NCBI GenBank assembly: GCA_033816765.1
Contig: CM066292.1
Span: forward strand, 2,170,001-2,234,000
Source: Nothopassalora personata
Lineage: Eukaryota; Ascomycota; Dothideomycetes; Mycosphaerellales; Mycosphaerellaceae
DNA length: 64,000 bases
Direction: 5' to 3'
The notes beneath the pieces were generated by a model. It did not search any database, was not told the origin of the DNA, and saw nothing but the letters and a program-made list of their open reading frames with translations. The position numbers and the translations under genes are program-made. Shown here piece by piece: positions 10,749-23,830 of the stretch (positions are counted from its first letter, which is position 1; each line of letters starts with the position of its first letter).

Positions 10749-13700
10749 CTACCGTCTATTGAAGTTCAGGTAGCGACTCCCAATGAATAGCAAGATCAAA
10801 TTGCTCCCAATGAACGCCGTGAGAATCCCAAAGTCCCTCCATCTGTGATTCCACGAAATGCCAAGCGGCTCGTAGAACTGATCACCAACACGGTAAGCAC
10901 AGTACGAGCAGTCCGAGGTCGCATTGTTGGCGATGTAGCCTGGTCCTCCCGCGGCGAAGAATGCGGACATGTACTCTCCACAAGTCTGGCCCGCGGGCGC
11001 GGTGAAGCGATTGAACTCAACGTCTGTGCAGATCACTGGTTTCTCGTGGAGCTCGTTCGCCACGAGACCGGCGATGAGGCGGGTGAAGCTGCGAGGTGTT
11101 AGCTGGAGTGATTGCAAGAGGCAACGAAGCTGAACTCACGGATCAAGCTGATACAACCACGCACGCCAAAAACCTGGAATCTGCGGCTTTGGAACCGTGA
11201 CACCACAGAAGAGGGCGAAGATGATGATCAAGAACGGGTTGAGCAACACAGCGATGAACGTGCTTGGGGTCAAGGCGGAAACCATCTGGCCGAGGGTAAC
11301 AGAGAACAGCTCAGTGATCAAGACCATCAAGAAGTTGTAACCAGCCCTGTTCGAAACGTGGCTGAAGCCTGGAATGTAGTAGAGCGGGAGGAAGAAGCCA
11401 ACAGCGCAGATGATGCTGTATGGCATCTCTGCCAACACCATGGACGCTGCGAAGGGGAACTGCTTGTAGGTTTTCGAGGCAGCTTCGCGGTAGTAGATCA
11501 GTCGCGAGAGATCGTACTTCGGCTCGACCTGGGCCAAGATGAGTGCCGGCAAGATGGTGACCTGGAAGATGATGAAGACTCGGTACTGTAGGGACGTCCT
11601 CGACTCGTCGAGGTTCAAGAACATGAGACCTGTCAGAAGTGCGATGATAACGTGATTGAACAGTCGGGTGAATCCATAGTTAGGTGATCGCCAAAAAGAC
11701 TTGTGCGTTCGGAGCTGAACGGTCTTGATCTGGTGCCAGAGTGGCGTTGCGAATTCCTTCTGTTCAACCGCGGGCTGCGAGCCAACCTCTTCGATGCGCT
11801 CCTGCTTGATGCGGACGATTTCCTGCTTGGTGGCTGCGAGCTCTTCTGAATCGCGCCAGATTTCGCCCCAGTCTTTGTCGCCGATGCGCGCTGCTTGACC
11901 GGCACCAATGGCGTCCAGCATCCACTCGGCTGGGTTGGCGTTTGGTGGACAGTGTGCGCCGTACTTGCGGAAGTAGTCGATCAGAACGCATGCATCTTTG
12001 CCAATGTCACCGAAGTAGACGGTTTCTCCACCACGCTGCAGCAGGAGCAGACGATCGAAGTTCTCGAACAGCGATGCGTTAGGTTGATGGATCGTGCAAA
12101 GAATAGCCTGACCTGCCCCAGCGAGCTTGCGCAAGAAACGAACAATGTTGAAAGCACTCTGTGAGTCAAGACCGGACGTCGGTTCGTCCAAGAAGAGCAG
12201 CAGTTCAGGCTTCGCAGCAAGTTCAACACCAATGGTGACTCGCTTCCTCTGTTCGACGGCAAGTCCAGCGTCTGGGTCTCCAATGACAGCGTCCGCAATA
12301 TCTTCCATTTCCAAGAGCGCGATGATCTCCTCGACATAGGCGTACTTCTCTGATTGCGCTGTCTCATATGGTTGACGAAGGTCAGCTGAAAAACGTAAAG
12401 CCTCCCGTACAGTCTGTGTGCCCTCGTGCACGTCAAGCTGTTCGGCATAACTTGTTCCGCGCTGGAAAGCAGTGCCAGGTGGCTTGCCATCGATAAGCTT
12501 GTCGCCGGTGATTACACCAATGTTCTTGCGGGAAGCAAGTACATCAAGAAGCGTAGTCTTACCAGCTCCAGATGCACCCATCAATGCAGTCAACTGGCCA
12601 GGCTTGACGTATCCAAAGACGTTCTTCAGCAATCGCAGTTGTCCTGAAGGTACCGGCACGTCGTAGCATAGCTCTTCCCAAGTAAGTACTGCCTTTGACT
12701 CGATCTTCATATCAGAGCCTTCGCTCGCTTCACCCTTCTCGCGTCGTGCTGCCTTCTTCGCCTTCAAAGCATCATTGAGCTGCTTGCGGTCCTTGTCTTC
12801 CTTCGCGAAGAATGTAAGAGTCTTGCCCCCGGCACCCCACTTGATGTATTCTCCGAGGAACATGTTAGCTGCCAGGAAAGCGGCGACCAGCACAACGATG
12901 ATGCCCCAGTTGCGCCACAGCTCGCTTGGTCTATACGAGAAAGATGTCTCCACGTAATCGGTACCCGAGACGAAGGACTGGCCTGGAGTGCTGCCAGCGA
13001 GCGTGCAAGATTGATGCGCGATATCGCCATAGCCTGGACCGGAAGGAACAAGGTAGGTACCATCACATTCGAGGTCAAGTCTGCTGAACTCGTTGACCAT
13101 CATAGCCGAGAATCCAAGACCCAGGGCATTGATGTAAAAGATCCAGCGGAGCCATACCTGCTGTGACTGATATTGAATCAAGTAACCAGAAGTCAAGACG
13201 AACAAAGTGATGATCGTTGCAGCGAACTTGATCGCCGAGTCGAAGTCCGGGCAAAGACAACCCACAGTCCGGAAGAACAACGTAATCCCGAGGTATCCAG
13301 TGATAATGATCAGATAGAACGTGAAGAACGCTCCAGCATCGTAGACAAGTCCACACATAAAGTAGACCATAATCGAAAAGACCAGAATCTGCACGGCCGA
13401 GAATGCCAGGTCGACCAGAATTTGCGCTATCCACAGCGCAGACGGTCGATGGAACGTGTACGCCCGATGCTTATTGACAATCGTCCTCCCCATCATGACC
13501 GTGCCAAGCTCACCAAAAGCCTGGAAGCAGTTGAACAGGAGAGCGATGAACAAGACACCACCACGGGTGAAAGCACCAGCGCTGGTTTTGGGTTGTTGCA
13601 GCCAGACGGTTCCGATAACAACAGCGATGACGATAGATGTGATCCAGGAGACGACGAGGGAGAAACGATCCTGCCACTTGAGGATGAATTGGCGCTTCAC

Positions 13701-15353
13701 CAGAGCCCACATTTGGAGGTAGAAGGGAATCGAGTAGACGGACTTTTTCGGCGCGTGGCGCTTGCCTTGGGCAACGGCGGTTTGGAAGTCTTCGAAGACG
13801 TGCTTCTCTTCGTCCATTACTTTCCGATATTCGGAGATTTCGTTTTGCAGGAAGGTGGCGTATTTGGACTTGTTGAAGGCATCGACGAGATCGTCGGCGG
13901 AGGATGGAGCGTTGGATGCGTCGCGGCCGTCCTTGTATTCTCGCTCGAACGGGTCGGTGCAGCCGGTGAGGTAGTCGGGGGTCGTTTGTCTAGGCTTCTC
14001 GCGGAAGCCGAGTCCTTCGAAGTACGCGCGAGCTTCGTGGGCAGGGCCAAAGAAGACTTGCCGACCCTCATCGATGACGAGGACTTTGTCGAATTGGGAG
14101 TAGATGTTCTCTGATGCTTGGTATAGCGAGACGAAGGTCGTTGTGTTGTAGATGTTGGTCATAACTCGTAATGACTTGGCATAGTCGAGAGCTGTTGATG
14201 CATCAAGTCCGCGGGTACTGTTGTCGTGCGAGCACACTGCAGCACCAGTAATCATCATCTCAGCGATAGAGACACGCTTCCTCTCGCCACCAGAAATACC
14301 ACGCACGAACGGGTTGCCGACAATGGTATTCTTGGTGTGCTCAATGTTGAACATGCGGAGGAGCATATCAATGACCTTGTCCTTGAATTGGTTGGTAGTG
14401 AGGCCTCCAGGTCGCTTTCCAGGGACCTTCGTCTCGAGCGCGAAGCCCAGAGTCTGTCCGACTGTCAAAGTTGGGTGATGCACATCATCCTCCATGCAGT
14501 AAACAGCCTCACCCCGATAACGCTTCTCAAACTCCTCGCTCGTGAATGGTCCATAGAGCACCTTGCCCTCAACGTTAGTGTATCCAAATCTCTGGTTGGC
14601 AACGACCTTCAGGAAAGTAGTACATCCACTCCCCGGTCGTCCCAACACAAGCACCATTTCGCCTGGCTTAACAACACCCTTGAAGTCCTGCAAGATGTTT
14701 ACCTCCTCCCCCTTCTTGCCAAACCCGAACAAGCCCATCGTAAACTTGATCGGAAAGCCAAAGAAGTCTGTAAACGCATCCGGGAACGTCTTGACGAAGA
14801 TCTTGGCACCTCCCATGCCCTTTACTGTGAGATTCTCCCATATGACTCCAATCTTCTTGCTCTTGATGCCGGACTCCTCTTCCAGCTGCTTGCTCGACCG
14901 TAGATACTCTTGCAGATCGAAGGCATCGTCCTCACTCGCCGCGGGGCTGGACGTAGCTTTCTCGAGGTCTTGTACAAGTTCATTGATTTGCCTCGCACTC
15001 TTCCTGCTCGTTCGCGACTGCTGTCGTGAAATGTGGCTCAATTCCCGCTGCAAATGCGACCATTCCCTACGCGCACCCTCGACGTTAACACCATTGGCAT
15101 GATGCTGCCTCTTTTCATCATCATCCCACGAAGGCCTCCTCGTCGAAGCAACATCGTCCTTCTCATTACTCGAGTTCGTGATGTAGCTCTCCCGCTGCTC
15201 ATGAGCCTCAGTCGCTGGGCCAGATTCCTGATCTCTGGCAGAGGGTTGCACACCCGAGCTTGGAGCCTCTGCATTTCCTGCTATTGTTGTCCCTTGTCCA
15301 CTGTGAAAGTGGCCGACATGTCCAAGGTTGAGTTCGTGCTCAACTTTCCCCAT
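10749..15353 (-). CDS. PDR-type ABC transporter (ABC-G), left-arm copy
   Basis: Two exons on the minus strand, 15353-11140 and 11088-10749, split by a 51-nt intron. The product is 1517 residues, full length for a fungal pleiotropic drug resistance pump. It differs from the right-arm copy only at residue 1376, Ile (ATC) here and Val (GTC) there, within a hydrophobic transmembrane stretch (FLIIIFALFCG), a conservative change. Domains are described under the right-arm copy. The start at 15353 is the first Met of the long frame. Confidence 0.95.
11089..11139 (-). other. Intron of ABC transporter (left arm)
   Basis: On the minus strand the exon ends ..CTTGATCC and the intron begins GTGAGT and ends CTCGCAG, with GCTAAC as branch site. 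Splicing joins LDP to FTRLIAG, the normal continuation in PDR transporters; without it the frame stops at once (TGA inside GTGAGT). Confidence 0.9.
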
Positions 15354-16443
15354 CTCACCGTCTGTCCTGGGAGGGGCCTGTGGGGCCGGAAGCCGATTGC
15401 GCTAAAACTCCGTCGCCCTGGGAGAGAGACCGTTTTTTGACCCGATGCGCGCCAATCAGCGGGACTCTGCAAACGGATAGACCCTAGAGGATGAAGGTAT
15501 GTAAGAACTAAGAACCAGGTCGCTGGTATCTGGAATCCAAACCCGTCACAGCAACGAAAAGCGTACAATACAGAGGGACAGCAGGAATGTCGCGAGGCCA
15601 CAAGGACGAATACTTATATTATCCAGACGCCCAGGAGACGAGGCACGAACCTGATTGTTTATCTCCACTCACTAGTCTCGCCTGCTCCGTCTGTATGTGC
15701 CCGTCGATGCGAGTCGGTATCCACACCTGATGCCTGTGGCGTAAAACGAACTGCTGCATTGGTCGTGCGGTAACATTCTGCCGCATTTCTTGGACAAGAT
15801 GCCGATCGCCCAGCCGGAACCTGGAAAGATCGAGGAGCCGAGCAGCTGCCGTAACCGTAGGACAATGCTTTTGCTTGCATGCCTTTGTTCGTGTGGAAGG
15901 ACTTTAGGATCGTACTGTATGAACTACAGTACAGCGTCTTCCAGCGTTGCATTCACAAGTGTCTTTAGCTGCCGCTTTCAGCACAACGATTCGCTGTGAT
16001 CCTGGATCTGGCTGGGATTGTCGGTCCGCTGCCGCTGCGCTACGCTACACAATCTTCATGTGGATATGCATGATTCTTCCCCCTGCTCAGTGCTAGGACG
16101 ATTTGGGGCAGCGGTCTCGAAGGCATGGAACAGTCGCAAGTACTCAACACTTTCTTGTGCGATATGGCTCATGGTGATTGATTCGAAACAGCTGCGAGGT
16201 CAATCATCTAAAGCCACTCAGACGATGGCTGCAGCTGTCACGTCTGTCAGGTAATACTTGTGACCAGCGCTCGCATGGTTTGCGGTTTTGGCAACGCCTC
16301 TTCGATGGTAATACACAGCTATCGACACTACCATATCACGACTCGTGGCTTGTGTCGCCGTTCCTGTTCCTAAGCCCTCCCCTGCCGTACGCCATATGCC
16401 GTACGCGTCGCTCATTGTAGTACAGAAAAATTGCACAAAACAA
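15354..16443. promoter_or_regulatory. Upstream region of ABC transporter to inner arm edge (left)
   Basis: 1.1 kb with no convincing gene; open frames of 69-135 codons occur on both strands without motifs. On the minus strand an AT-rich ATAATATAAGTA (about 15612-15623) lies about 260 bases before the start and is the best TATA candidate. Near the inner edge (about 16386-16408) is the palindromic run CGTACGCCATATGCCGTACG. Confidence 0.45.
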
Positions 16444-17998
16444 AAGCCGCATAGATTAGGCTATTTACGTTCGAAGTAAAGCACGTTACGGGGACTAGGT
16501 ACACTAGCCTAGATGCCCTATCTCGTAGGCCCTCTATACCTTAGGAACCTAGAGAAGCTAACGAAGACGAAGTCGACCGGATAATTAATAATAAACTATT
16601 CGGGTACCCGGAGCCGGTCGATACCTATCTAGTTAAGATCTAGAAAACACGATATCTCGGGGACTAATACTCTAAGAGCTCTTAGCAACTTACTTAGGTT
16701 ATAGAAACTAGGACCCGACCCGATAGTATTACCCGCGCTAAGTACCGGCGGCTAGTAAAGAAGAGCGTCAATTTCTTTATCCGGGACTAATTGCTATTCT
16801 TCTAGAAGGGCCGAGGAGTACCGTTATAACTTGTAATTAACGATAATAAGGCTTAGAAGGAGATCGTTATAGAATACTATAAAAGACACAGTTACCGTAG
16901 CGCTAAGGTCGTATATAACCTTATTTCCAATCAGTATTACTAGGACGGGTGCTTTACCGATGTCTCTACGTAGGTTCGAAGTTATGCTCCTTATAGGTTT
17001 CGCGAAGGCAACTGGCGCGCTAGTGAGCTTTACTTATCGACCCCTTAGGTTATTAGTAAGAAGTAGTACTCGGACCCCGTCTAAGTACATAAAAATAGAT
17101 ACCTCCTAGTTACGTGCGAAGCACTTAGTAACTAGATCGGGGCTAGAGTAACGAGGGTACCTCCTAGCTCTAGGACGGTTACTAAGTTTCTATATAAGGA
17201 TGTCTTCTATAGGCACGGCTACTATACTAAAATTGTGCTTAATAACGCTACGGTTTATATAGCTAAGGTTAAGCGGTTGCTCGTAGGACTTAGTGTTCGA
17301 AGGATCCGAATATTACCGTACTATCCGTAGTCTAATACTCCGGTCGAGGTTAGACACCGTCCGATTCTTATAGCGTTAGTAAAGCTTATAAGGAACATAT
17401 ACCTCGGATAGGAGTAATAGGTACCCGCTGTATTATAGGCTAATAGGACTACGACCTATCGTACTACTAGAATAACGCTAGCTTAGGTCCTATATAGCTA
17501 TCGCACGATTCTACTAATTAAGGTTAAGTACCCGACGTAGGCTAATTATTAATAGGGATCGGTAAGGACGACTAAGGACCTTCTTACTCTATACGTGTAC
17601 GTTAACTCTAGGCTCGAGACCTTAGTTTAGAAGAGCTATATGCTCGAAGGAAGCGACTAAGAGAACTTAGTAAGGACTACTTTAATTCTTACCGGAATGT
17701 TAACTTTACTAGTTTCTAGAAGGGCGACCTTATTATAAGGTTCAATAAGCTATATAAGGACGACTTCTTACGTAAGATCGGTTACCGATAGTAAGGTCTA
17801 TATCGGGTGTCTAGTGTCTCTAGGAAGTTTAGTACCTATATTCTTGAGGAACTTAATAGTACGCTAATAAAGGGTATTTAGGCACGAGAAAACCTTAAGC
17901 TAGTTCTAGAGCTTCGCCCGGATAACATAGGAGTACTAAGCTTAGATAATAGGATCGATCTCGTAATAGGGGAGGGAGACGTCGCTAATAGCGAAGAT

Positions 17999-18246
17999 TG
18001 TTAAGATGTAGCATCTTAAGGGGAGCTAACAGTTAGGTTATGATCTAATAGCCTAAGGCATCCACGATGACTCAGCTTGTCGGAAGACACCTTCTCTCCC
18101 CTTTAGATTAGATAGACATCTAATACAATTAACGCATTTAGTTCCTAATATATTGCTGCATGCCCTGTAGCTATTAGCCAGTTAAAGATTAATCTCTTAC
18201 TCTACTCCGCTACTAACTACGTATCCTATAAGGTCTTAACTTAACA
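17999..18246 (+). repeat. 5' LTR of copia A
   Basis: 248 bp beginning TGTTAAGATGTAGCATC and ending CTTAACTTAACA. It differs from the 3' LTR only by scattered transitions, mostly at CpA or TpG sites. It contains the imperfect palindrome GATGTAGCATC near its start. Confidence 0.9.
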
Positions 18247-21200
18247 GGTTATAAGCCCGGGTTTATGTAGGAGTAAGAGCAACCTATATTAGTATAGGTT
18301 ACTTGTATCCCTTGCTATTATAGCAGAAAACATCTAGGAAGTAGAAGTCTACCCTATCTATCCTATTAAGGAGCTTAGTTTAATACTAAGTAATAGGTAA
18401 TCTAGAAAAGGACTCTATATGGCTTACTATAAGCCAATACCTTAAAGATACTCTATAGGCAGAACTGCATCGAGATACTATTAAGAAGGACTTCAAGTAA
18501 GTCATTTAGAACTCTACTAGGAGAGACAGACCTGTGTCCTAGCTCCGAGACTATACCGCTCTTTCTTTACCCTACTAAGTAGGCCTTAGTATCTACACCT
18601 ACGAACCTTACTATTCTACACTAAAAGCCTTAGCAGGACCTAAGCCACGACTTTAAAGTATATACACCTTGTTTTATTACATTCAATTTATTATAGATTT
18701 ATACTAAGAGAAAGGAGAAGGGAAGGGAAGCAAAATCCCAATTCTTAGGAGAGACAACTAGAAGAGATAGTTCAACCTTTAGAGATATAAGATAGAGAGC
18801 CAGTCAGCATTCTTTGCAATTAATGACCTATTAGAAGTGTCATTTAACAACATTAAGGGTAAGAACCTAAAACTCTAGGAAGAGACTAAGATTAAAGAGA
18901 TTCTTAATACACTAACATAGACAAAACAAAATGTAGCTTGTAGCTTTAGTATCCTAAGTAGGATTATAGAAGAAGATGAATTTAAGCTTAAGGGCTCTTG
19001 CGAATCTAGAAAAGCTACTAAGATATAGGTGCATCTCTAGAATAAGTATAGCTAGGTGTTACTAACCTATGCACATAAGCTTATAAAACAGTTTATGAAC
19101 TTTGAGATAAGTAAAGAGTTCACTATTAGATCTATATAGGCACACCTAGTGTCTCTTAGAAGGAGGATTGCTAATATTGACCTAGAGGGCTAGTACTATA
19201 GGAAAGCTAATGTAAGAATAACCTAGCTTTTAAGCTTACTGCTACCTAACTACCATGTAGCTAGGGATACTATTATGGCTTAGCTAAAGATAGATTATAA
19301 AAGGACCTTAAAGATCCTTAAGGCTTAAGAGGCTAGATTAAATCCCTCTAAGGCTAAGTATAGTATAGCAGCTACCTAGGTTAGGCCCTTAGGTTAGGCA
19401 AGATCACTTTCCTACCTTCTCTATAAGAAGGACTATCTCATTAAGGACTGCCCTAGTCTCTCTAAGGCAAAGAAGGTCCTTAGATCTGATTCCTAAGTAC
19501 TATCCTCCTAGAATGCAACACATATTAAGAAGAGAAGATCTCCACTACTATCTTTAAGAAGAACACTAAGAGAGAAGTCCTCTATAGAGGAACTTAAGAA
19601 AATAGTAAAGAAACTTAGCTCTAACATACTGTCACTCTAGAAGAACTAGGCCTAGTCTCCTTCCTCTAAAACAAGGAAGACTAGGAAAGGTTTCTCTACC
19701 TAAGAGCTACCTAACTTATACAACTTATCCTAGAAGACAATGTCTAATAATAATAAGTATAATAAAGTGGCTTACTTAACTACAGAAGTCTAAGGCAAGT
19801 TCCCCTTATTAGAGTAGTTACTTAATTCTTGTGCTTTATCCTATATAACTAACTAGAACTACCTCTTTAGATCCATAACTCCCTTAACAAAGAAGAAATA
19901 GATTGGAGTAGGAGGTAGGCATTTGTTAGCCACTTATATTAGGACTATAGAGATAAGTAGGAGATCTAGTAGGAAAGTTGTTTTAGAAGATGTTCTACTT
20001 ATACCTAAGCTAGGGGTGAACCTAGTTTCTTAGAACTAGTTTAGTAAGTAGTTTAGTGTCTAACCTCCTTTATTTTCTCTTATATCCCCCTCTAGCTAAA
20101 CTGTTGTCTAGACAAGGCTTCTTAGGGGGGTTCTATTTATTAATGAGATTTCTCCTCTACTATAAGAAAGGGCACATTACTTATTATGTGCACTACTAGT
20201 GGAGAATGCCTTTGTAACTGCTAAATTAGAGACTAACCTAAAACAGTAGGAGCTTTAGCATAGAAGATCTACACACTTTAGGAAGAACTTGCTCTAGAAT
20301 CTTTATAAGGTAATAGACTTAAAAGAACCTATTCCTGTTCCTAGGGATAGCTTCTACTAGTGTAGAGTGTGTTTAATAGTAAAGATAAAGAAGTATAAAG
20401 GCAAAGTTACTAAGAGAAGACCTAAAAGACTTGCCCTTGTATCTATTAATATATATAGTCTACTGCTAATATTAAGGCTAGGGTTCAAATACTAGCTTAA
20501 AATTGTTAATAACTTTTCTAGAAAAAAGTGGACCTGTCCTCTTAAGAAAAGAGAAGATGCTCTAGTTGCTCTCTAGAACTAGAAGATTAAGGCAGAGAGG
20601 AAATCATTAGCATAGTTAAAAGCAGTTAGGCTTAATAATGCAAGGGAACTTATTACATTAGTTAAGCAGTAGGAGAAGGATTTAGGAATTAGGCTAGAGC
20701 ATACTAAGGCATATAATTCGCTCTAAAATAGACTAGTTAAAAGGTCAATACAAACCTTAGAAGACTCTATAAGGGCAATGCTTAAAGAGGCTAAGATGCT
20801 AATTAAATTCTAGCCTAAAGCACTAGAAGCCTAAACCTATATAAGGAACAAACTACTAAATAGTCTAGACTATAATAGGTTTAAGGTTTTACTAGATAAA
20901 GCCTTTAATAGTATTAAGCCAACTATTAACCATTTAAAGGTTTAGGGATACAAAGCTATTGTCTATATAGACATAAGATCCTAGCCTTAATAGGTAAGAA
21001 GTAATAAACTAATAAATAGAGGCAAAGAAGCAGTGTTTGTTAGATACGTTAAAAACACAGCTAAGGCCTAGCTCTTTTAGGAACTAGACATAAAAGCTAT
21101 TAAACAACACATACGTACAGACTTCTTTAAGGACTAACCTAGAGGTAATATAGATCTCAATGTTACAAAATTGAATCTATTAAGCAATGCACTAGCTAGG

Positions 21201-23366
21201 AGACCCTTAGGGAGGCTAAGGAAGGACATATCCTTAGAGCATCCTATTCACTATTCAATTATTTAGTAGAGTAGCCTAGTAAGAGCCTAGCTAAGAAAGC
21301 TGTTTATGCAACTTCCCTAGCCTCTAAAGAATATAGGGGAATTCCAGAAAATCGATAAGCTAATTAAGATAAGCTTACTAGATCCCTAGGAAAAGAATGT
21401 TACTAGGACACAAGTAACTACTCTTAGATCATCCCTTAGTAAGAGGAGGGCTAACTATAATGTTAAGGGCTATAAATAGAAACAGAAAGCCCTAAGATCT
21501 ATAGTCCCTATACCTAAACTAGCTACTAAAGTAGGAGAAGCAATAGACCTCTTAGAGAACCTTACTACTTACTACTAAGCTTTCTTTATAGCTATACAAT
21601 TAGTAGATGATTTAGTACTATAGGATAGTGAATTCCTAGAAGAAGTTAAGGAGATAGCCTTTATAGCAACTACAGAAGTTATTACATACAAGTAAGAGAT
21701 CCTAATTCTAAAGTCCTATAAGGATACTATAAATAACAAGAAATAGGGACACCTTTAGAAGGAAGCAATCTAGAAGGAGCTAGATGCTCTATAGAGCAAC
21801 AACACCTAGGAGAATGCTATTCTACTAAAAGGAGCAAACTTAGTTACGTTAAGATAGGTCTTTAATGTTAAAAGAAGCATTAGTGGAGCTATTAAAAAGT
21901 TTAAGGCTAGGCTAGTTATAAGAGGCTTTTTACAGAAGTTTAGTGTTAACTTTATAGAGACATTTACGCCTACAGTTAGATAGGACACCCTTAGGGTGTT
22001 TATAGCTATTGTATGTAAGAAGGATCTCTATCTTTACTAAGTGGATGTAAACAATGCGTTTATAGAAAGCACCCTCTATAAAGATATCTTCATGTTACTA
22101 CTACTAGGAGTTAAGCTTCTACTAAACATAGTGTTTAAGATCCTTAAAAGCTTATATAGACTTAAGTAAGCAGCTAGAGATTAGAATCAACTCTATATAT
22201 CAAAGCTTAGAGAGATTGGATTTACATAGTTAGAGGTGGATCCATACCTACTCATTTATAAGGAAAAAGAGATTATAATTCTTACATATATAGATAACAT
22301 TCTAATTACTACACTAAAGTTAATAGATGTTCTCTAGTTCAAAAGAGAACTTAATAAAGTCTTTAAGATTAAAGATCTTAGTGAACCTAAAAAGATCCTT
22401 TGCATAAGAGTTATAAGGGACAGGAGGAGAGGAATCCTAAAACTTAACTAGGGACACTTTATTAGGGACAATCTTGCTAAGATAGGGATAAACTATAAGA
22501 AGGCAGCACCTACACACTTACCTATAGATAGCTATAAGGCTCTTAAACCTTTAAGCTACATAGATAAGAGGTGTAACAAGGCAGAGTACTAGAGTATTAA
22601 TAGTACAGGGATGTAGCTAGCAACAATTACAAGGCTAGACATTGCTTTTACCCTAGGAAGGATAAGCTTATTTATAAGTAACCTATCCACCTACTACATA
22701 AAGGCTTTAGAGAAGATTATAAGATATCTAAGGTTATATCCTAATCTTAGCCTTGTCTTCTCTAGGCATAGAGAAGGATGCCTAGTTAGATACTGCAACT
22801 CTAATTATGCAATAGACAAAGTAGATAGAGTCTCTATCCTTAGGTATGTCTTCTTCCTCTATAGGGCACTAGTCTCCTAGATAAGCAAGAAGCAAAAGTC
22901 TATAGCAACATCTATAATAGAAGCTAAATACATAGCTATAAATGTATATGTAAAGCAATCCCAATTCCTAGCTTCACTACTAAGGGAGATAGACTGTCTA
23001 GAGTTAGTAGGAGACTGTTCCTATTAACTAAGGATCACTAGAAACTAGGAGACTATGTTAAGCTTAAGACTAGTCTAATTAAGAGGTAATAACTAAGCTA
23101 CCCTTACCCTAGTAAGGGATGTATGTGTTTATAACAAGTTAAAGCACATTAACATTACCTATAATGCTGTTAGGAAACTTTAGTGGAAAAGGCTTATTAC
23201 TGTTAAGTACACCCTAACATCTAAGATAGTTATAGATAGGTTTATAAAGCTAAAGACTAGTCCACACTTCTAGAGGTTTATAAGCTAGCTTAACCTATTA
23301 TAGAGGTCCAAATACTACTAATAGGAGAAGAGCAGACTATAACCTCCCATATAAGATAAGTGGGAG

Positions 23367-23614
23367 TGTTAAGATGTAGCATCTTAAGGGGAGCTAACAG
23401 TTAGGTTGTGATCTAATAGCCTAAGGCATCTACGATGACTTAGCTTATCGGAAGACACCTTCTCTCCCCTTTAGATTAGATAGACATCTAACACAATTAA
23501 CGCATTTAGTTCCTAATATATTGCTGTATGCCCTATAGCTATTAGCTAGTTAAAGATTGATCTCTTACTCTACTCCGCTGCTAACTACGTATCCTATAAG
23601 GTCTCAACTTAATA
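23367..23614 (+). repeat. 3' LTR of copia A
   Basis: 248 bp, begins TGTTAAGATG after a purine tract (TAAGTGGGAG) and ends ..CAACTTAATA, where the terminal CA has become TA. It is followed by the AAGAT target duplicate. Confidence 0.9.
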
Positions 23615-23830
23615 AAGATAGTAGTAATTCGAACGAGATCGAGCCTATTGCCGACGAAGACGTGCTACCTATAGGAGTTAACGAAAGGGGATCGGACCCT
23701 AAGCCGGAATCTAAGAAGCTATAGGTTAGGCCTTATAACCTTTCTATAGCCGAAATTTTACAGTTTAGTAGGATCGAGGCTAAGAACTAATTAGTTAGCA
23801 ATAGCGTACGGAGTTTACTTCCCTTAGGCA

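Larger units (their letters stand above)
6173..16443 (+). repeat. Left arm of a 10.3-kb near-identical inverted repeat
   Basis: Every feature here has a mirror copy at 53730-64000, with coordinates summing to 70173 throughout, so there is no net insertion or deletion over 10,271 bp. The only difference I found is base 11228 (T) against 58945 (G; its complement would be A), in the ABC transporter. Non-coding stretches that I compared (about 10440-10500, 15640-15670, 16380-16443) also match. At the inner edge identity ends at 16443; after one mismatch five more bases agree and then the sequences part. The arm lacks the RIP bias of the DNA touching it. Confidence 0.95.
17999..23614 (+). mobile_element. 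Ty1/copia element A, complete, RIP-inactivated
   Basis: 5616 bp with two 248-bp LTRs (17999-18246, 23367-23614). LTR ends were TG..CA, the right one now TA. A 5-bp target duplication AAGAT flanks it (17994-17998, 23615-23619). A purine tract precedes the 3' LTR. Internally the order is copia-like. The reverse transcriptase is clear at about 21960-22330: VDVNNAFI, then LYRLKQAARDQN, then LTYIDNILI. RNase H (IIEAKYIA) is near 22920. The active-site YxDD reads YIDN, a G-to-A loss. Gln codons are now TAG/TAA throughout, so it cannot be translated. It sits inside the gypsy-type relic, so it is younger than that element. Confidence 0.92.
16860..23830 (+). mobile_element. Gypsy-type pol relic (integrase to C-terminus), split by copia A
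   Basis: The plus strand from about 16860 reads as a retroviral-type integrase once TAG/TAA are read as lost Gln or Trp codons. There is an HHCC-like segment (HSYRSAKVVYNLISNQYY followed by VRSYAPYR), and then NNATVYIAKVKRLLVGL with PYYPQSN, matching the DNG and PPYxPQxN region of Ty3/gypsy and retroviral integrases. The frame continues to 17998, is interrupted by copia A, and resumes in the same frame at 23620 (NEIEPIADEDVLPIGVNE) to a stop region near 23830. The 5' part (gag, protease, RT) is absent or beyond recognition between 16444 and 16860. A catalytic Asp appears as Asn (LNNAT), a G-to-A change compatible with RIP on the other strand. Confidence 0.65.

Noticed and set aside
13173..14114. 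313-codon acidic open frame opposite the ABC transporter (also 56059-57000)
   Set aside because: It is antisense to a well-supported PDR transporter and its Glu/Asp/Arg-rich composition mirrors the sense codons.
16464..16483. End of a second pogo-like element (AAGCACGTTA resembles the pogo TIR end)
   Set aside because: Only about 10 bases match and no partner end was found.
21806..21988. Small conserved protein, also at 27412-27624
   Set aside because: Both open frames are antisense shadows of the copia reverse transcriptase in elements A and B; their similarity comes from the duplicated transposon.
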